NCBI GenBank assembly: GCA_009778695.1
Contig: WRFS01000011.1
Location: 1 to 53,983, forward strand
DNA length: 53,983 bases
Direction: 5' to 3'
DNA from: Oscillospiraceae bacterium
GTDB lineage: Bacteria; Bacillota; Clostridia; TANB77; CAG-508
This document shows positions 1 through 8,860 of this stretch, in pieces (position 1 is the first letter of the stretch; each line of letters opens with the position of its first letter). Both the position numbers and the translations under genes were made by a program. Below the pieces are notes generated by a model, which was not told the origin of the DNA, ran no database searches, and saw only the letters and a program-made list of their open reading frames with translations.

Positions 1-148
1 ACACCACATTATTTAATTATACAAAAAAGAACTTAATTTAACAAATTTATCCAACTGGATTTTTGTCTAAGACTAAGTTCCTTTTGTACTATTTGAAACT
101 GGAATTTAACTTTTCACTTCACATTTAAATAAAAACCCTGACAAATTC

Positions 149-177
149 TTGCGTTTTACATAAAGTTGTGCTATAAT
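149..177 (+). promoter_or_regulatory. sigma-A type promoter
   Basis: A -35 TTGCGT (149-154) and a perfect -10 TATAAT (172-177) are separated by 17 bases, about 55 bases before the 119-residue ORF that starts at 232. The upstream stretch 1-148 is AT-rich and I see no gene in it. Confidence 0.6.
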
Positions 178-231
178 AATTTAGAAAAGTTATTTATTTA
201 AAACTATCTAATATCTATTGGAGGTTACTTT

Positions 232-591
232 ATGAATCGTTACCCTTGGCAAAATTATGCAATGATTGTTTGTACATTTGTGCTTTTTTTGTATTTTATT
301 CGGTCTCATGGTTTTAGTTCTATATACGAAATATTATTTTCTGCCTTAATGATGATAGCTTTTTCGTATCTGTTGATTGTAGAAGCAAAAAAAATGGAGA
401 AGGATATTGCTTATAAACGAAAAACAGTTTCCATTGAAGAAGGAGTTGCATTAATAGAGCAAATTTTAGAAGAAGCTAAGACAAAATTGGATGAGGACCC
501 TAACCGAGTCGAAACCGTTGAAAATCTGTTATGGTGGTTTGGGAATTATCTGGAAGAGTTTGTTGAAAAAAGAGATAAGAAACCCAGTTGA
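232..591 (+). CDS. small membrane protein of unknown function
   Basis: 119 residues. Two hydrophobic segments (about residues 9-24 and 31-50) are followed by a charged C-terminal half rich in Lys and Glu that is probably an amphipathic helix in the cytoplasm. A Shine-Dalgarno GGAGG lies 6 bases before the ATG, a good promoter is upstream and a hairpin terminator follows, so it is a stand-alone transcription unit. I do not recognise the family. It uses a CGG Arg codon at residue 24, a codon I did not find in frame in the conserved genes of this window, so it may be a recent acquisition. Confidence 0.65.
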   Translation: MNRYPWQNYAMIVCTFVLFLYFIRSHGFSSIYEILFSALMMIAFSYLLIVEAKKMEKDIAYKRKTVSIEEGVALIEQILEEAKTKLDEDPNRVETVENLLWWFGNYLEEFVEKRDKKPS

Positions 592-599
592 TAGTTTTT

Positions 600-631
600 G
601 GGAGGCCTCGAATACGAGGTCTTCCATTTTT
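600..631 (+). terminator. Rho-independent terminator
   Basis: A G+C-rich hairpin (arms GGAGGCCTCG and CGAGGTCTTCC around AATA) is followed by a T-rich run, directly after the stop codon at 589-591. Confidence 0.75.
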
Positions 632-647
632 ATTTTATCTCATTTTA

Positions 648-962
648 TTATAAGTATGTTGGAATCTGTAATACCTCATTAATATATAGGCTTGAATTAC
701 TTAAGTCATTTTTATCTTTTATATCTTCAATAATATATCTAATATCTTTATTAGCGTAGTAAGAATTGTATTGTTGTTCTGATGATGCAATACTCCATAA
801 GGTATCACCAGAAATTACAGTTATAGATTTATATGTAGTTTCACTATGTGAAAAGCTAATTGTGTTTATAAAAAATAAAGCACAAATTATGATTCCTATT
901 ATAATACTAATACTTACAACAAATTTCTTTGGATTTACTAATTTAATTTTTTTAACTTTCAT
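648..962 (-). CDS. yneA: LysM-domain cell division inhibitor, YneA-like
   Basis: 104 residues: a short basic N-terminus, one transmembrane segment (about residues 14-34), a small extracellular linker and one LysM domain with the signature SGDTLWSIA (about residues 51-59) ending in LQIPTYL. This size and order match YneA, which in Bacillus is induced by DNA damage and delays septation. The gene has its own strong promoter with LexA-like half sites around it, which fits SOS control. Shine-Dalgarno GGAGG precedes the ATG. lexA itself, usually adjacent in Bacillus, is not in the window. The family call rests on architecture and motif; LysM proteins of this size could have other roles. Confidence 0.7.
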   Translation of the reverse strand: MKVKKIKLVNPKKFVVSISIIIGIIICALFFINTISFSHSETTYKSITVISGDTLWSIASSEQQYNSYYANKDIRYIIEDIKDKNDLSNSSLYINEVLQIPTYL

Positions 963-981
963 GATAATTCCTCCCCATTCT

Positions 982-1036
982 CAAATATTTGTTCGCCTTA
1001 TAAATATATTATAACCGAACATCTTTTCTTTGTCAA
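982..1036 (-). promoter_or_regulatory. yneA-like promoter with LexA-type operator half sites
   Basis: On the minus strand TTGACA (plus 1031-1036) and TATAAT (plus 1008-1013) are 17 bases apart, a consensus sigma-A promoter. GTTCGG lies in the spacer (1015-1020), and CGAACAAATATTTG (plus 982-995) lies just downstream of the start. The latter resembles the Bacillus SOS box CGAAC-N4-GTTCG with two mismatches. A further GTTCGG half site, in opposite orientation, is at 1054-1059. Confidence 0.55.
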
Positions 1037-1069
1037 TAGTTTTTCGAAAAAAAGTTCGGTTTTTTACAT

Positions 1070-1648
1070 TCATAATAAAATAGGTTGAATTTGTTCGTTT
1101 TCAAAAGCTTTTTCCAATGCTGAAATTAAATAAGTTGCATCAAAGACCAACGAACGAGGTTTTGTAATTGGATTATCTTGCCTAAACGGTATAAAATAAT
1201 AGTTTTTCCTATTTAATAACTTACCTAAGTTTTCAGCATTACCGCTTAATCCATCGTTTGTAGAAAGTCCAATAAGTATGTTTTTTTCATTTCTCAAGTT
1301 TGCTTTTGCAGCTAATACAACTGGAGTGTCTGAAATGCTTTGAGCCAGTTTGGCTAAAGTATTTCCAGTACATGGTGCTATTATTAAAATATCGATTAAT
1401 CCTTTTTGTCCAATTGGTTCAGCATCTACAAAAGTATTTATAATTTTATTGCTTGTAATTTGTTCTATTTGGTCAATAAAATATTGTGCCTCTCCAAAAC
1501 GTGTATTTAAGGTATATGCATTAAAAGACATTATGGGAACTACGTTTGCCCCCTCTTCTACCAATTTTTTTATATATGGAATAACTGTTTCAAAGGTACA
1601 AAAAGAGCCTGTTAATGCAAATCCTATTTTTTTATTTTCAAATTTCAC
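1070..1648 (-). CDS. spoVFB: dipicolinate synthase subunit B
   Basis: 192-residue flavoprotein of the SpoVFB/DpaB family, which with SpoVFA converts dihydrodipicolinate to dipicolinic acid in the mother cell for spore heat resistance. It shows the Rossmann-like flavoprotein N-terminus IGFALTGSFCTFETVIP, the central APCTGNTLAKLAQSISDTPV and the C-terminal FRQDNPITKPRSLVFD. The start is GTG at 1648 with Shine-Dalgarno GGGGGTG. Subunit A, normally just upstream, is absent from the window. A decayed partial second copy of this gene lies at 2801-3056, so the locus was once duplicated. Confidence 0.9.
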   Translation of the reverse strand: MKFENKKIGFALTGSFCTFETVIPYIKKLVEEGANVVPIMSFNAYTLNTRFGEAQYFIDQIEQITSNKIINTFVDAEPIGQKGLIDILIIAPCTGNTLAKLAQSISDTPVVLAAKANLRNEKNILIGLSTNDGLSGNAENLGKLLNRKNYYFIPFRQDNPITKPRSLVFDATYLISALEKAFENEQIQPILL

Positions 1649-1758
1649 AATATCACCCCCACTCCATCTACCATATTTTATGTAGATTTAGATAGATAAG
1701 TGAATGAAAAATTCTGTATATTTTCTATAAATTAATACAAATTTCTTCCTCTGTATAA

Positions 1759-2523
1759 TCAGAATTCAAAGAATACATTATCAGATATATAGCCTTTAAT
1801 TATAGTATGACTTTTCGCTTTTATTCTTAAATTTGGAGATATCACAGAATGATAATTACTCTTTTCTATTTCTTCTTTAAATTCTTTAATCGTCTCAACA
1901 TTTTTATCAAATTCATTGTATACGCTACCAATTTGTATAAAGTGATGAGAATCGCTACCATAAACAATTGGTAATTCTATTTTCTTTGATAATCCTTCTA
2001 CTTTTAATTTCATCATTTCTATACCTTTTTTATACATATCTGTAGCATTAAGTTCCACAGCATCCACTTTTTTTAATATTTCTTTAGAATATTCGGGAAA
2101 CTCTTCTGCATGCCTATATGGATGTGCAATGATTATTAATACTTCTTTTTCTTTACATATATTTATTAATTCACAAACACCAACAGGTTTACCTTCTTTT
2201 TTAGCATAATTTTCAGTTTCTTCTCTTAAGACACATACATCATCTCTATTGCCAACTATTACAATATCAATTCCTTCATTTGTAGTTACTTCCATTCCAA
2301 CAAAAACTTTAAGTTTATCTACAATATAATAATCGTTTTGGTAAATATAATTATCTTTTAAATAATTATACATATCACTATAATCTTCTAAATAACAATG
2401 CTCTGTTAAACCAATTGCATCTAGGTTTGTATCAATCGCTTCATTTATTATTCCATCAAAATTTTCTTTATTAAATTTGTATTTTTTACATACTTTTCCA
2501 TGTATATGAAAATCAATTCGCAT
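1759..2523 (-). CDS. PHP-domain metal-dependent phosphoesterase
   Basis: 254 residues with the PHP fold: HIH near the N-terminus (residues 6-8), the second-motif residues GLTEHC (about 38-43), a Glu in the GMEV segment, HPYRH (about 134-138) and the closing GSDSHH. These are the metal ligands of histidinol-phosphatase-like and PolC-PHP-like hydrolases. The substrate cannot be told from sequence; it is not next to his genes or a polymerase. Shine-Dalgarno AAAGGA stands about 12 bases before the ATG. It sits between dpaB and its decayed copy. Confidence 0.75.
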   Translation of the reverse strand: MRIDFHIHGKVCKKYKFNKENFDGIINEAIDTNLDAIGLTEHCYLEDYSDMYNYLKDNYIYQNDYYIVDKLKVFVGMEVTTNEGIDIVIVGNRDDVCVLREETENYAKKEGKPVGVCELINICKEKEVLIIIAHPYRHAEEFPEYSKEILKKVDAVELNATDMYKKGIEMMKLKVEGLSKKIELPIVYGSDSHHFIQIGSVYNEFDKNVETIKEFKEEIEKSNYHSVISPNLRIKAKSHTIIKGYISDNVFFEF

Positions 2524-2800
2524 AATTAATTAATTCCTTTCATTTATTTATACTAAATACTAAAACTATATTTAAAATATTATCACATAATTCATATTTT
2601 GTATATATTAAAAAAACCTACACTTCTGTAGATATTTTATTATTAATTTTTAAATATTTTACTTATACTTATCATTTATGTATTATTTATATTACACTTA
2701 AATAATTTTGTCAATACAAAAAAATGTTTGCAATATGAAAGACTTACATTATCAGTAATAATAGTAATTTTAAAAAAACCAATTTTAGTCATAAGCTATA
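2524..2800. other. AT-rich intergenic region
   Basis: About 280 bases with no ORF of note. I see only a weak hairpin (CTACA/TGTAG, about 2609-2622) and long A/T runs, then the dpaB relic begins. Confidence 0.5.
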
Positions 2801-3056
2801 GAACGAGGCTTTGTAATTGGATTATCTTGCCTAAACGGTATAAAATAATAGTTTTTCCTATTTAATAATTTACCCAAGTTTTCAGCATTACCGCTTAATC
2901 CGTCGTTTGTAGAAAGTCCAATAAGTATGTTTTTTTCATTTCTTAAGTTTGCTTTTGCAGCCAATACAACTGGAGTGTCTGAAATGCTTTGAGCCAGTTT
3001 GGCTAAAGTATTTCCAATACTATGTAAAATTATATAGATAAGTGAATGAAAATATG
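2801..3056 (-). pseudogene. relic of a duplicated spoVFB (dpaB)
   Basis: Positions 2801-3020 match 1152-1371 (the C-terminal part of dpaB) with only a handful of substitutions. The match then jumps to the dpaB upstream flank: 3021-3056 resembles about 1679-1713, sharing ATAGATAAGTGAATGAAAA. About 300 bases covering the 5' half of the gene are missing. The relic ends right before the next gene, which seems to use what was the dpaB upstream DNA. Confidence 0.85.
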
Positions 3057-3079
3057 ATATAATAAAAAAGGTGGTGAAA

Positions 3080-3787
3080 ATGAATCAAAACTCTAATAGT
3101 ATAGTTATAATTGGTCCATCTGGAGTTGGGAAAACAACAGTTGCTGATATTATCTCAAAAAAATTAAATTTTGAACATTGTGAATCCGACTTATTTTATG
3201 AAATCATATTTAATGAAATGCTGAAAGAAGACAAAGATTTTAAGCAAAAATTAGATGAATCAATTTCTAAAAAAACACAAGAACAATATAAAATAGCCCC
3301 AAAAGAGAAAAATTGGTCAAGAGAAACTCATTTCGAATTGTTTGTAAAAATTATGAGCATATGTGAGCAAAAAGAACTAGAAAATTATCATCTTGAATTT
3401 GTTGAATGGTTGATTAATAAACATCTGGTTGAAATTGGTAATAACAATGTTGTTTTGGATATGGCTCCCACATGTAGTCATTATTCTGATAAGAATAAAC
3501 AAGAGCAGTTTAGAAAACTATTAAGCAAATTTGAACACATATTTTATTTAGTACCAAGTGAAGATATTAGAGAATCATTAGATATCTTAAAAGATAGAAG
3601 AATATATGCAAATGACATAGATCAAATAATGTATGAAGAAACAAATAAATATTTTATAGAATCAGGTTTTTTACAAAATCTTGCTACCCATATACTTTAC
3701 ACAAAAAATAAGACTCCTGAAGAAATAGCCAATGTATTACTTGAGAAATATAAACAGAATAATAAAACAGAAGAAATGGCTTTATAA
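3080..3787 (+). CDS. P-loop nucleotide kinase-like protein
   Basis: 235 residues beginning VIIGPSGVGKTT, a Walker A motif typical of shikimate-kinase and adenylate-kinase-like small-molecule kinases, followed by a C-terminal helical region with YANDIDQIMYEE. No lid or substrate motif lets me name a substrate. I take ATG 3080 rather than GTG 3071 because the AAGGTGGTG stretch serves as the Shine-Dalgarno, and a TATAAT box lies just upstream. No homologous neighbours suggest a pathway. It is likely an accessory gene inserted beside the dpaB relic. Confidence 0.6.
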   Translation: MNQNSNSIVIIGPSGVGKTTVADIISKKLNFEHCESDLFYEIIFNEMLKEDKDFKQKLDESISKKTQEQYKIAPKEKNWSRETHFELFVKIMSICEQKELENYHLEFVEWLINKHLVEIGNNNVVLDMAPTCSHYSDKNKQEQFRKLLSKFEHIFYLVPSEDIRESLDILKDRRIYANDIDQIMYEETNKYFIESGFLQNLATHILYTKNKTPEEIANVLLEKYKQNNKTEEMAL

Positions 3788-3792
3788 GCGAG

Positions 3793-3940
3793 TTTCAAAA
3801 AGAGAGTGCCCTGCAATGTCATTCTGAGTCTTTCTACGAAGATTTTACTTGCGAAGAATCTCACGAAATATGAGATCCTTCATAGCGAGGCTTTGTAAGA
3901 AGTGGTTCAGGATGACAATTCTAGGACGCCCTCTTTTTTA
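3793..3940. repeat. GTCATTCTGA-type palindromic repeat, copy 1
   Basis: A long imperfect inverted repeat. The inner arms pair TGTCATTCTGA with TCAGGATGACA and carry GAAGAATCT and AGATCCTTC inside; the outer arms pair AAAAAGAGAGTGCCCT with AGGACGCCCTCTTTTT. It lies between two convergent genes and may serve as a bidirectional terminator. The stop codon of malic enzyme (3921-3923) lies inside it. A second family member is at 7289-7449. Confidence 0.8.
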
Positions 3941-5072
3941 CTGCCTCACTTACACTTTGGGCAACACGTTCATCAAGTGCATCAGGAATAATATTATTTT
4001 CACTTAATTCCTCATCTGGAATTAAGCCTGCAATTGCGTAACTTGCTGCCAATTTCATTTCTTCTGTAATTTTTTTAGCACCTACCTCAAGTGCTCCTTT
4101 AAATATTCCTGGAAATGCAAGAACATTATTTACCTGATTAGGAAAATCTGAGCGACCTGTTCCAACGATTCTTGCTCCAGCTTGTTTTGCTATGTCTGGC
4201 ATAATTTCTGGCACTGGATTTGCCATAGCAAATACAATGGCATCTTTATTCATACTAGCAACCATCTCTTCTGTAACACAGTTTGGTGCTGAAACTCCTA
4301 TGAAAATATCTGCTCCTTCCATTGCTTCTTTTAAAGTCCCTGTTTTGTGTGACAAGTTCGTTACTTCTGCCATTTTTTCTATCATCCAATTAAGGTTTTC
4401 TTTTCCTTTGTAAATAATACCTTTACTATTACACATAATAATATCTTTAAATCCATCAGCTAAAAGTATTTTAGCTACAGCAACTCCTGCTGCACCTGCT
4501 CCATTTATAACTACTTTACACTCTTCCCTTTTCTTTCCAATAATCTTTAAACTATTTATAATTCCAGCTAAAACTACAATTGCTGTTCCGTGTTGATCAT
4601 CGTGAAATACTGGAATATCTAGCAATTCTTTTAATCTTTCTTCTATTTCAAAGCATCTTGGTGCAGAAATATCTTCTAAGTTAATACCTCCAAAAACAGG
4701 GGCGATATTTACAATTGTTTTTATAATTTCTTCTGTATCTTGAGTATCTAAGCATATTGGAAATGCATTAACACCGCCAAACTCTTTAAATAGAATGGAT
4801 TTTCCTTCCATAACAGGCAACCCAGCATATGGTCCAATATTACCTAAGCCTAAAACTGCACTTCCATCTGTAATTACAGCTATAGTGTTTGATTTTATTG
4901 TGTATTGGTATACATCATTTTTATTTTTCGCAATTTCTCTGCATGGTTCAGCTACTCCAGGAGTATAGTATAGTGAAAGATCATTCTTATTATTAAGTGA
5001 ACATTTAGATATTGTTTCTACTTTTCCTTTTAATTTTCTATGTACTTCTAATGATTCTTCATAAATATTCAT
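3921..5072 (-). CDS. malate dehydrogenase (oxaloacetate-decarboxylating), malic enzyme
   Basis: 383 residues of the short bacterial malic enzyme family, converting malate to pyruvate and CO2 with NAD(P) reduction. Visible are [12 protein letters not shown], the catalytic segment [26 protein letters not shown] (metal-binding Asp) and the Rossmann motif [10 protein letters not shown] with the late signature [11 protein letters not shown]. It has no C-terminal phosphotransacetylase domain. It lies 25 bases downstream of the acyl-CoA synthetase gene, so the pair is likely an operon linking pyruvate supply to acetate formation. The last residues KKRAS and the stop codon come from an intruding palindromic repeat. 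Confidence 0.92.
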   Translation of the reverse strand: MNIYEESLEVHRKLKGKVETISKCSLNNKNDLSLYYTPGVAEPCREIAKNKNDVYQYTIKSNTIAVITDGSAVLGLGNIGPYAGLPVMEGKSILFKEFGGVNAFPICLDTQDTEEIIKTIVNIAPVFGGINLEDISAPRCFEIEERLKELLDIPVFHDDQHGTAIVVLAGIINSLKIIGKKREECKVVINGAGAAGVAVAKILLADGFKDIIMCNSKGIIYKGKENLNWMIEKMAEVTNLSHKTGTLKEAMEGADIFIGVSAPNCVTEEMVASMNKDAIVFAMANPVPEIMPDIAKQAGARIVGTGRSDFPNQVNNVLAFPGIFKGALEVGAKKITEEMKLAASYAIAGLIPDEELSENNIIPDALDERVAQSVSEAVKKRAS

Positions 5073-5097
5073 AAAACTTTTATTCCTTTCATTTTAC

Positions 5098-7200
5098 TTA
5101 CTTTAAAGTAATTTTAATATCTAATGCACTTATTCCGTTTTTATATACAAATATAGGGTTAATATCTAATTCGCTTATTTCTGGAAAATCTAATGTTAAT
5201 TTTGCAACTCTAGCAATTACATTTTTTACTGCTGTAATATCGGAACCCTCTTCTCCCCTGTAGCCTTTCAATAATGTATATGCTTTTGTTTCTGATAATT
5301 GTTCTTGAATAGCTTCATGAGTTAACCCTTCCGCAACTCTAAATGAAGCATCTTTTATTAAATTAACATATATTCCACCCATACCAAAAGCTATAATAGG
5401 ACCGAACTGTACATCACGTACCATTCCTATTATTGTTTCTATTCCTTTTGGCATCATCTTTTGAATTTCTATGGTATTCGCTTCAATATCTGGACATGTT
5501 CTTTTAACATTTTCAAGTATTTCCATAAAGCCTGATTTTACTTCTTCATAAGAATTTAAGCCTACTTTAACTCCACCAACATCCGTTTTATGCAATATCT
5601 TATCAGATGCAATTTTTAGTACAACAGGATATCCAATTTTTTCTGCAACATTTGCTGCTTCATCTGCATTTCTTGTTAATATTGTAGGAGCTGCTGAAAT
5701 ACCATAATATTCTGCAATTTTAGCAGCTTCGCTTCCTAATAGAACAGTTCTATTCTCGCTCTTAACATTTTCAAATATTTCTTTAGCTCCATTATAATTT
5801 ACATCCGTTATATTTACCAAGGTCTCATTGTTTATAGTATCTTTATATTCTACGTATTTTATCATCTCTTTTAAAATTTGGGTACATGTTTCAGGGAATG
5901 TATATACAGGCATTCCTTCTTTTCCTAGCATTTCAATACTTTCGTTAAAAGATACTCCTCCCATATGCACTACAAACATAGGTTTATCAGGATAAGAGTT
6001 TTTAATATCTATTATTTCTTTTGTTATCTCATTTATTTTTGTTGCTCCTGTAGGACAAGTTATTACAATAATACTATCTGTATTAGAATCTGCACTTGCT
6101 TTGCTTAATGCAAACTGGTACCTTTCAGGAGAAGCATCTCCTAAAACATCTATTGGGTTAGAGATATTTGATTCGATAGGAAGATTTTCTTTTAGTTCTC
6201 TTGTAGTTTCTTCATTTAATGTAGCCATTTTTAAATTATTTTTTTCTATACTATCTGAGGTTATTACCCCTCCACCACCTGCATTAGTTACTACTGTGAC
6301 TCTATCTCCCTTAGGTAATGGTAATCTTGAAAATGCTCGTCCCAAATTAAAAAGTTCTTGCATGCTTTTTGCTCTAATTACTCCTGCTTGTTTAAAAGCA
6401 ACATCATAAGCAAAATCACTTCCCACTAATGAACCAGTATGTGAAGAAGCTGCTTTTGCGCCAGCTTCACTTGTTCCAGCTTTTAATATTATAATAGGCT
6501 TTTTCTTTGTTACTTTTTTTGCTACTCTTAAAAATTCTGAACCATTTGTTATTGTTTCAAGATAACATACAATAACATTTGTGTCTGGGTCTTCCCCTAA
6601 ATATTCTATTAGCTCTATTTCAGACAATTGTGCCTTATTTCCAATGCTCATAACACTGCTAAAACCAATTCCTAATGTTATACTCCAATCAAGAATAGCA
6701 ACAAACATCGCACCACTCTGTGATATAAATGCGATATCTCCTTTATGAGGTAACATTTGTGCAAAAGAAGCATTAAGCTTTGTATGTGTATCGATTGCAC
6801 CAAGGCAGTTTGGACCTAACAAATTCATGTTATATTCTTTGCAAATTTCTGCTAATTGATTTTCTAATAAAGCTCCTTCTTCTCCAATTTCTTTAAATCC
6901 TGCGGTTATAACAATTAAACTTTTAACGCCTTTTTGTCCACATTCTTGAGCACATTGAATTACCGCATTTACAGGTATTGTAATTATTCCTAAATCAACT
7001 GAATTAGGTACTTCAGATATAGAACGATATACTTTTATACCTTCTATTGTTTCTTCATTTGGATTTATTGGATAAATTTCGCCTTCGTATTTTCCATTAA
7101 TTAAGTTCTTCATTACACTGTTGCCAACTTTTCCAGCTTTATTTGATGCCCCGATTACGGCAACTGATTTAGGTTTAAAAAATGTAGTGATATCTTTCAT
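5098..7200 (-). CDS. acetate/acyl-CoA ligase (ADP-forming), fused alpha-beta
   Basis: 700 residues. The N-terminal CoA-binding domain starts SVAVIGASNKAGKVGNSV; two succinyl-CoA-ligase-like flavodoxin domains follow, including the active-site segment SSHTGSLVGSD (His of the phosphohistidine loop) and TNAGGGGV; the C-terminal third is an ATP-grasp domain (about residues 480-700) with HKTDVGGVKVGL. The enzyme makes ATP from acyl-CoA, ADP and phosphate, a common energy step in fermenters of amino acids and pyruvate. The fused single-chain form is the usual bacterial arrangement. Shine-Dalgarno AAGGAG and a good promoter (7243-7271) precede it; malic enzyme follows. Confidence 0.9.
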   Translation of the reverse strand: MKDITTFFKPKSVAVIGASNKAGKVGNSVMKNLINGKYEGEIYPINPNEETIEGIKVYRSISEVPNSVDLGIITIPVNAVIQCAQECGQKGVKSLIVITAGFKEIGEEGALLENQLAEICKEYNMNLLGPNCLGAIDTHTKLNASFAQMLPHKGDIAFISQSGAMFVAILDWSITLGIGFSSVMSIGNKAQLSEIELIEYLGEDPDTNVIVCYLETITNGSEFLRVAKKVTKKKPIIILKAGTSEAGAKAASSHTGSLVGSDFAYDVAFKQAGVIRAKSMQELFNLGRAFSRLPLPKGDRVTVVTNAGGGGVITSDSIEKNNLKMATLNEETTRELKENLPIESNISNPIDVLGDASPERYQFALSKASADSNTDSIIVITCPTGATKINEITKEIIDIKNSYPDKPMFVVHMGGVSFNESIEMLGKEGMPVYTFPETCTQILKEMIKYVEYKDTINNETLVNITDVNYNGAKEIFENVKSENRTVLLGSEAAKIAEYYGISAAPTILTRNADEAANVAEKIGYPVVLKIASDKILHKTDVGGVKVGLNSYEEVKSGFMEILENVKRTCPDIEANTIEIQKMMPKGIETIIGMVRDVQFGPIIAFGMGGIYVNLIKDASFRVAEGLTHEAIQEQLSETKAYTLLKGYRGEEGSDITAVKNVIARVAKLTLDFPEISELDINPIFVYKNGISALDIKITLK

Positions 7201-7242
7201 TTGTTCAATCTCCTTTTTTAATTTGATATTTTTTCTAAAGCG

Positions 7243-7271
7243 ATTATATCCTAGTAAAATACGATTGTCAA
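7243..7271 (-). promoter_or_regulatory. sigma-A promoter of the acyl-CoA synthetase/malic enzyme unit
   Basis: On the minus strand, TTGACA (plus 7266-7271) and TATAAT (plus 7243-7248) are separated by exactly 17 bases, about 45 bases before the ATG at 7200. Confidence 0.75.
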
Positions 7272-7288
7272 GGAAGAAAGAAAAAATT

Positions 7289-7449
7289 AATAGACTTCTT
7301 TCGAAACCTCGTCAAGTGTCATTCTGAACCCTACTACAAAGCATTACTCATGAAGAATCTAATAATTAATATTAAGATCCTTCGAACGAAAGCTAACTCT
7401 ACGGGGGAATTCTCAGGATGACACTCTTAGGTTTCGAAAGAAGTCTATT
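7289..7449. repeat. GTCATTCTGA-type palindromic repeat, copy 2
   Basis: Outer arms of 21 bases (7289-7309 and 7429-7449) are perfectly complementary, and inner arms pair GTGTCATTCTGA with TCAGGATGACAC. GAAGAATCT and AGATCCTTC inside are shared with the copy at 3793-3940. It fills the gap between the DUF4143 ATPase gene and the synthetase promoter. Confidence 0.85.
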
Positions 7450-7480
7450 GTAGTTTGTTAAAACCTTTTAGATAAGTATC

Positions 7481-8704
7481 CTATAAATAATCAACAGGTA
7501 TAACCCAGTTATTTTCATTTAATTTCATTAATCTATCATACATGCAGATAATTCCACCTTCACCAACGGTTTTTCCTTTAACCTTCTCTAATAATCTAAA
7601 ACTACTTATCATATCTTTATTTGGGTTTGCTGATTTCTTTATTTCTATTGGATGTAATTTTCCGTTTTGTTCTATAATTAAATCAATTTCATTTTTGTCT
7701 TTATCCCTATAATAATATAGTGGTGGTCTTAGCTCACCGGTATTGTAATAGCTTTTTATAATTTCTACCACGACAAAGTTTTCAAAGAAATTCCCAGCCA
7801 TAGTCCCTGACTCTAATACATCTTTGGTTTTCCATTTTGTTAAGTACGCTGCAAGTCCTGTATCTAAAAAATATAGCTTTGGTGTTTTAATAGCTCTTTT
7901 CATTATATTGTTGTAATATGGCTCAAGCAAATATACGATATTTGATGAGACTAATATTGATAACCATTTATTTGCTGTAGGCACACTTATTCCAGCTTCG
8001 GTAGCTATACTGTTTAAATTCAGCATCTGTCCTATTCTGCTTGCAAGAGCTGTCATAAATTTTACAAAACCTAAAATATCCCCTACTTGCGTTAGACTTC
8101 TTACATCTCTTTCTATATATGTGTTTACATAAGTTGAGTAATACATATCAACTTCATTATCTTCCTTGTATAATGCAGGGAAACTGCCTCTATGTATAAT
8201 CTCCCATATATTTTCATAACTTATCGGTATTAACTTTTCTTCTCTTTTTTTAAAATACTCACTATTAGAAATGAAAGGCATATTAAAGTCTATATTGTTT
8301 ATCTCTCTTAAACTTAAGCCCAGTAAATTTAATATTCCTATTCTACCCGCCAAACTTTCACTTACATTCTTCATTAGATGAAACTGCTGAGACCCTGTTA
8401 AATAAAACATAGCTGTTTTATCGCTATTATCTACATTAATTTTTATGTAATTAAGTAAATTAGGAGCATATTGTATTTCATCTATGATAATTGGCGGGGT
8501 ATTAGCTTCTATAAATAATTTAGGATCTGTTACAGCACTCTCTTTCAGAAAGATATCATCCAAAGAGATATATTTTGTATTCTTTTTAAAATTTTGAAGC
8601 AAAGTAGACTTCCCTACTTGCCTAGCTCCTGTTATCAGGATAACCTTAAACATCTTTTCTTGCTTTGCTATAACAGCTTCTGCACTTCTTTTTATATAAT
8701 CCAT
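7481..8704 (-). CDS. AAA-type ATPase with DUF4143 domain
   Basis: 407 residues. The N-terminal AAA_14 ATPase has Walker A GARQVGKST (about residues 26-34), Walker B PIIIDEIQYAP and sensor TGSQQFHLM. A central winged-helix-like stretch is followed by the C-terminal DUF4143 region with the nuclease-like motif YYYRDKDKNEIDLIIEQNGKLHPIEIK. These proteins are common, often solitary and patchily distributed; function is unknown, though the C-terminus resembles restriction-endonuclease-like folds. It has its own promoter with a small palindrome, suggesting autoregulation. Likely accessory. Confidence 0.8.
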   Translation of the reverse strand: MDYIKRSAEAVIAKQEKMFKVILITGARQVGKSTLLQNFKKNTKYISLDDIFLKESAVTDPKLFIEANTPPIIIDEIQYAPNLLNYIKINVDNSDKTAMFYLTGSQQFHLMKNVSESLAGRIGILNLLGLSLREINNIDFNMPFISNSEYFKKREEKLIPISYENIWEIIHRGSFPALYKEDNEVDMYYSTYVNTYIERDVRSLTQVGDILGFVKFMTALASRIGQMLNLNSIATEAGISVPTANKWLSILVSSNIVYLLEPYYNNIMKRAIKTPKLYFLDTGLAAYLTKWKTKDVLESGTMAGNFFENFVVVEIIKSYYNTGELRPPLYYYRDKDKNEIDLIIEQNGKLHPIEIKKSANPNKDMISSFRLLEKVKGKTVGEGGIICMYDRLMKLNENNWVIPVDYL

Positions 8705-8730
8705 AATATTACACCTTTCGACTTTTTTAA

Positions 8731-8770
8731 ACTATAATTAGATTATAGTCGAAATAATCGTTTTTGTCAA
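8731..8770 (-). promoter_or_regulatory. promoter of the DUF4143 ATPase gene with a possible operator
   Basis: Minus-strand TTGACA (plus 8765-8770) and TATAAT (plus 8742-8747) lie 17 bases apart. The -10 box is embedded in an inverted repeat, ACTATAAT-TAG-ATTATAGT (about 8732-8750), a plausible operator. Confidence 0.6.
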
Positions 8771-8778
8771 TAGCAGTT

Positions 8779-8856
8779 TGGTGCAAGTAGTGGGATTTGA
8801 ACCCACACGGTACACGCCCCTCAAACGTGCCTGTATACCAGTTCCAGCATACTTGC
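8779..8856 (-). tRNA. tRNA-Leu (GAG), with an unusually short variable region
   Basis: Acceptor arms GCAAGTA/TACTTGC, anticodon stem CACGT/GCGTG around loop TTGAGGG (anticodon GAG), T-arm GTGGG-TTCAAAT-CCCAC, discriminator A and an encoded CCA. The D-arm has the Leu-like TGGTA segment. The region between anticodon stem and T-stem is only 6 bases, whereas Leu tRNAs normally have a long extra arm. The other Leu tRNA in this window has 12 bases there. Confidence 0.85.
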
Positions 8857-8860
8857 ATTT

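Noticed and set aside
3021..3079. Riboswitch upstream of the P-loop kinase gene
   Set aside because: The stretch is explained as dpaB upstream DNA left by the duplication, and is too short for a riboswitch.
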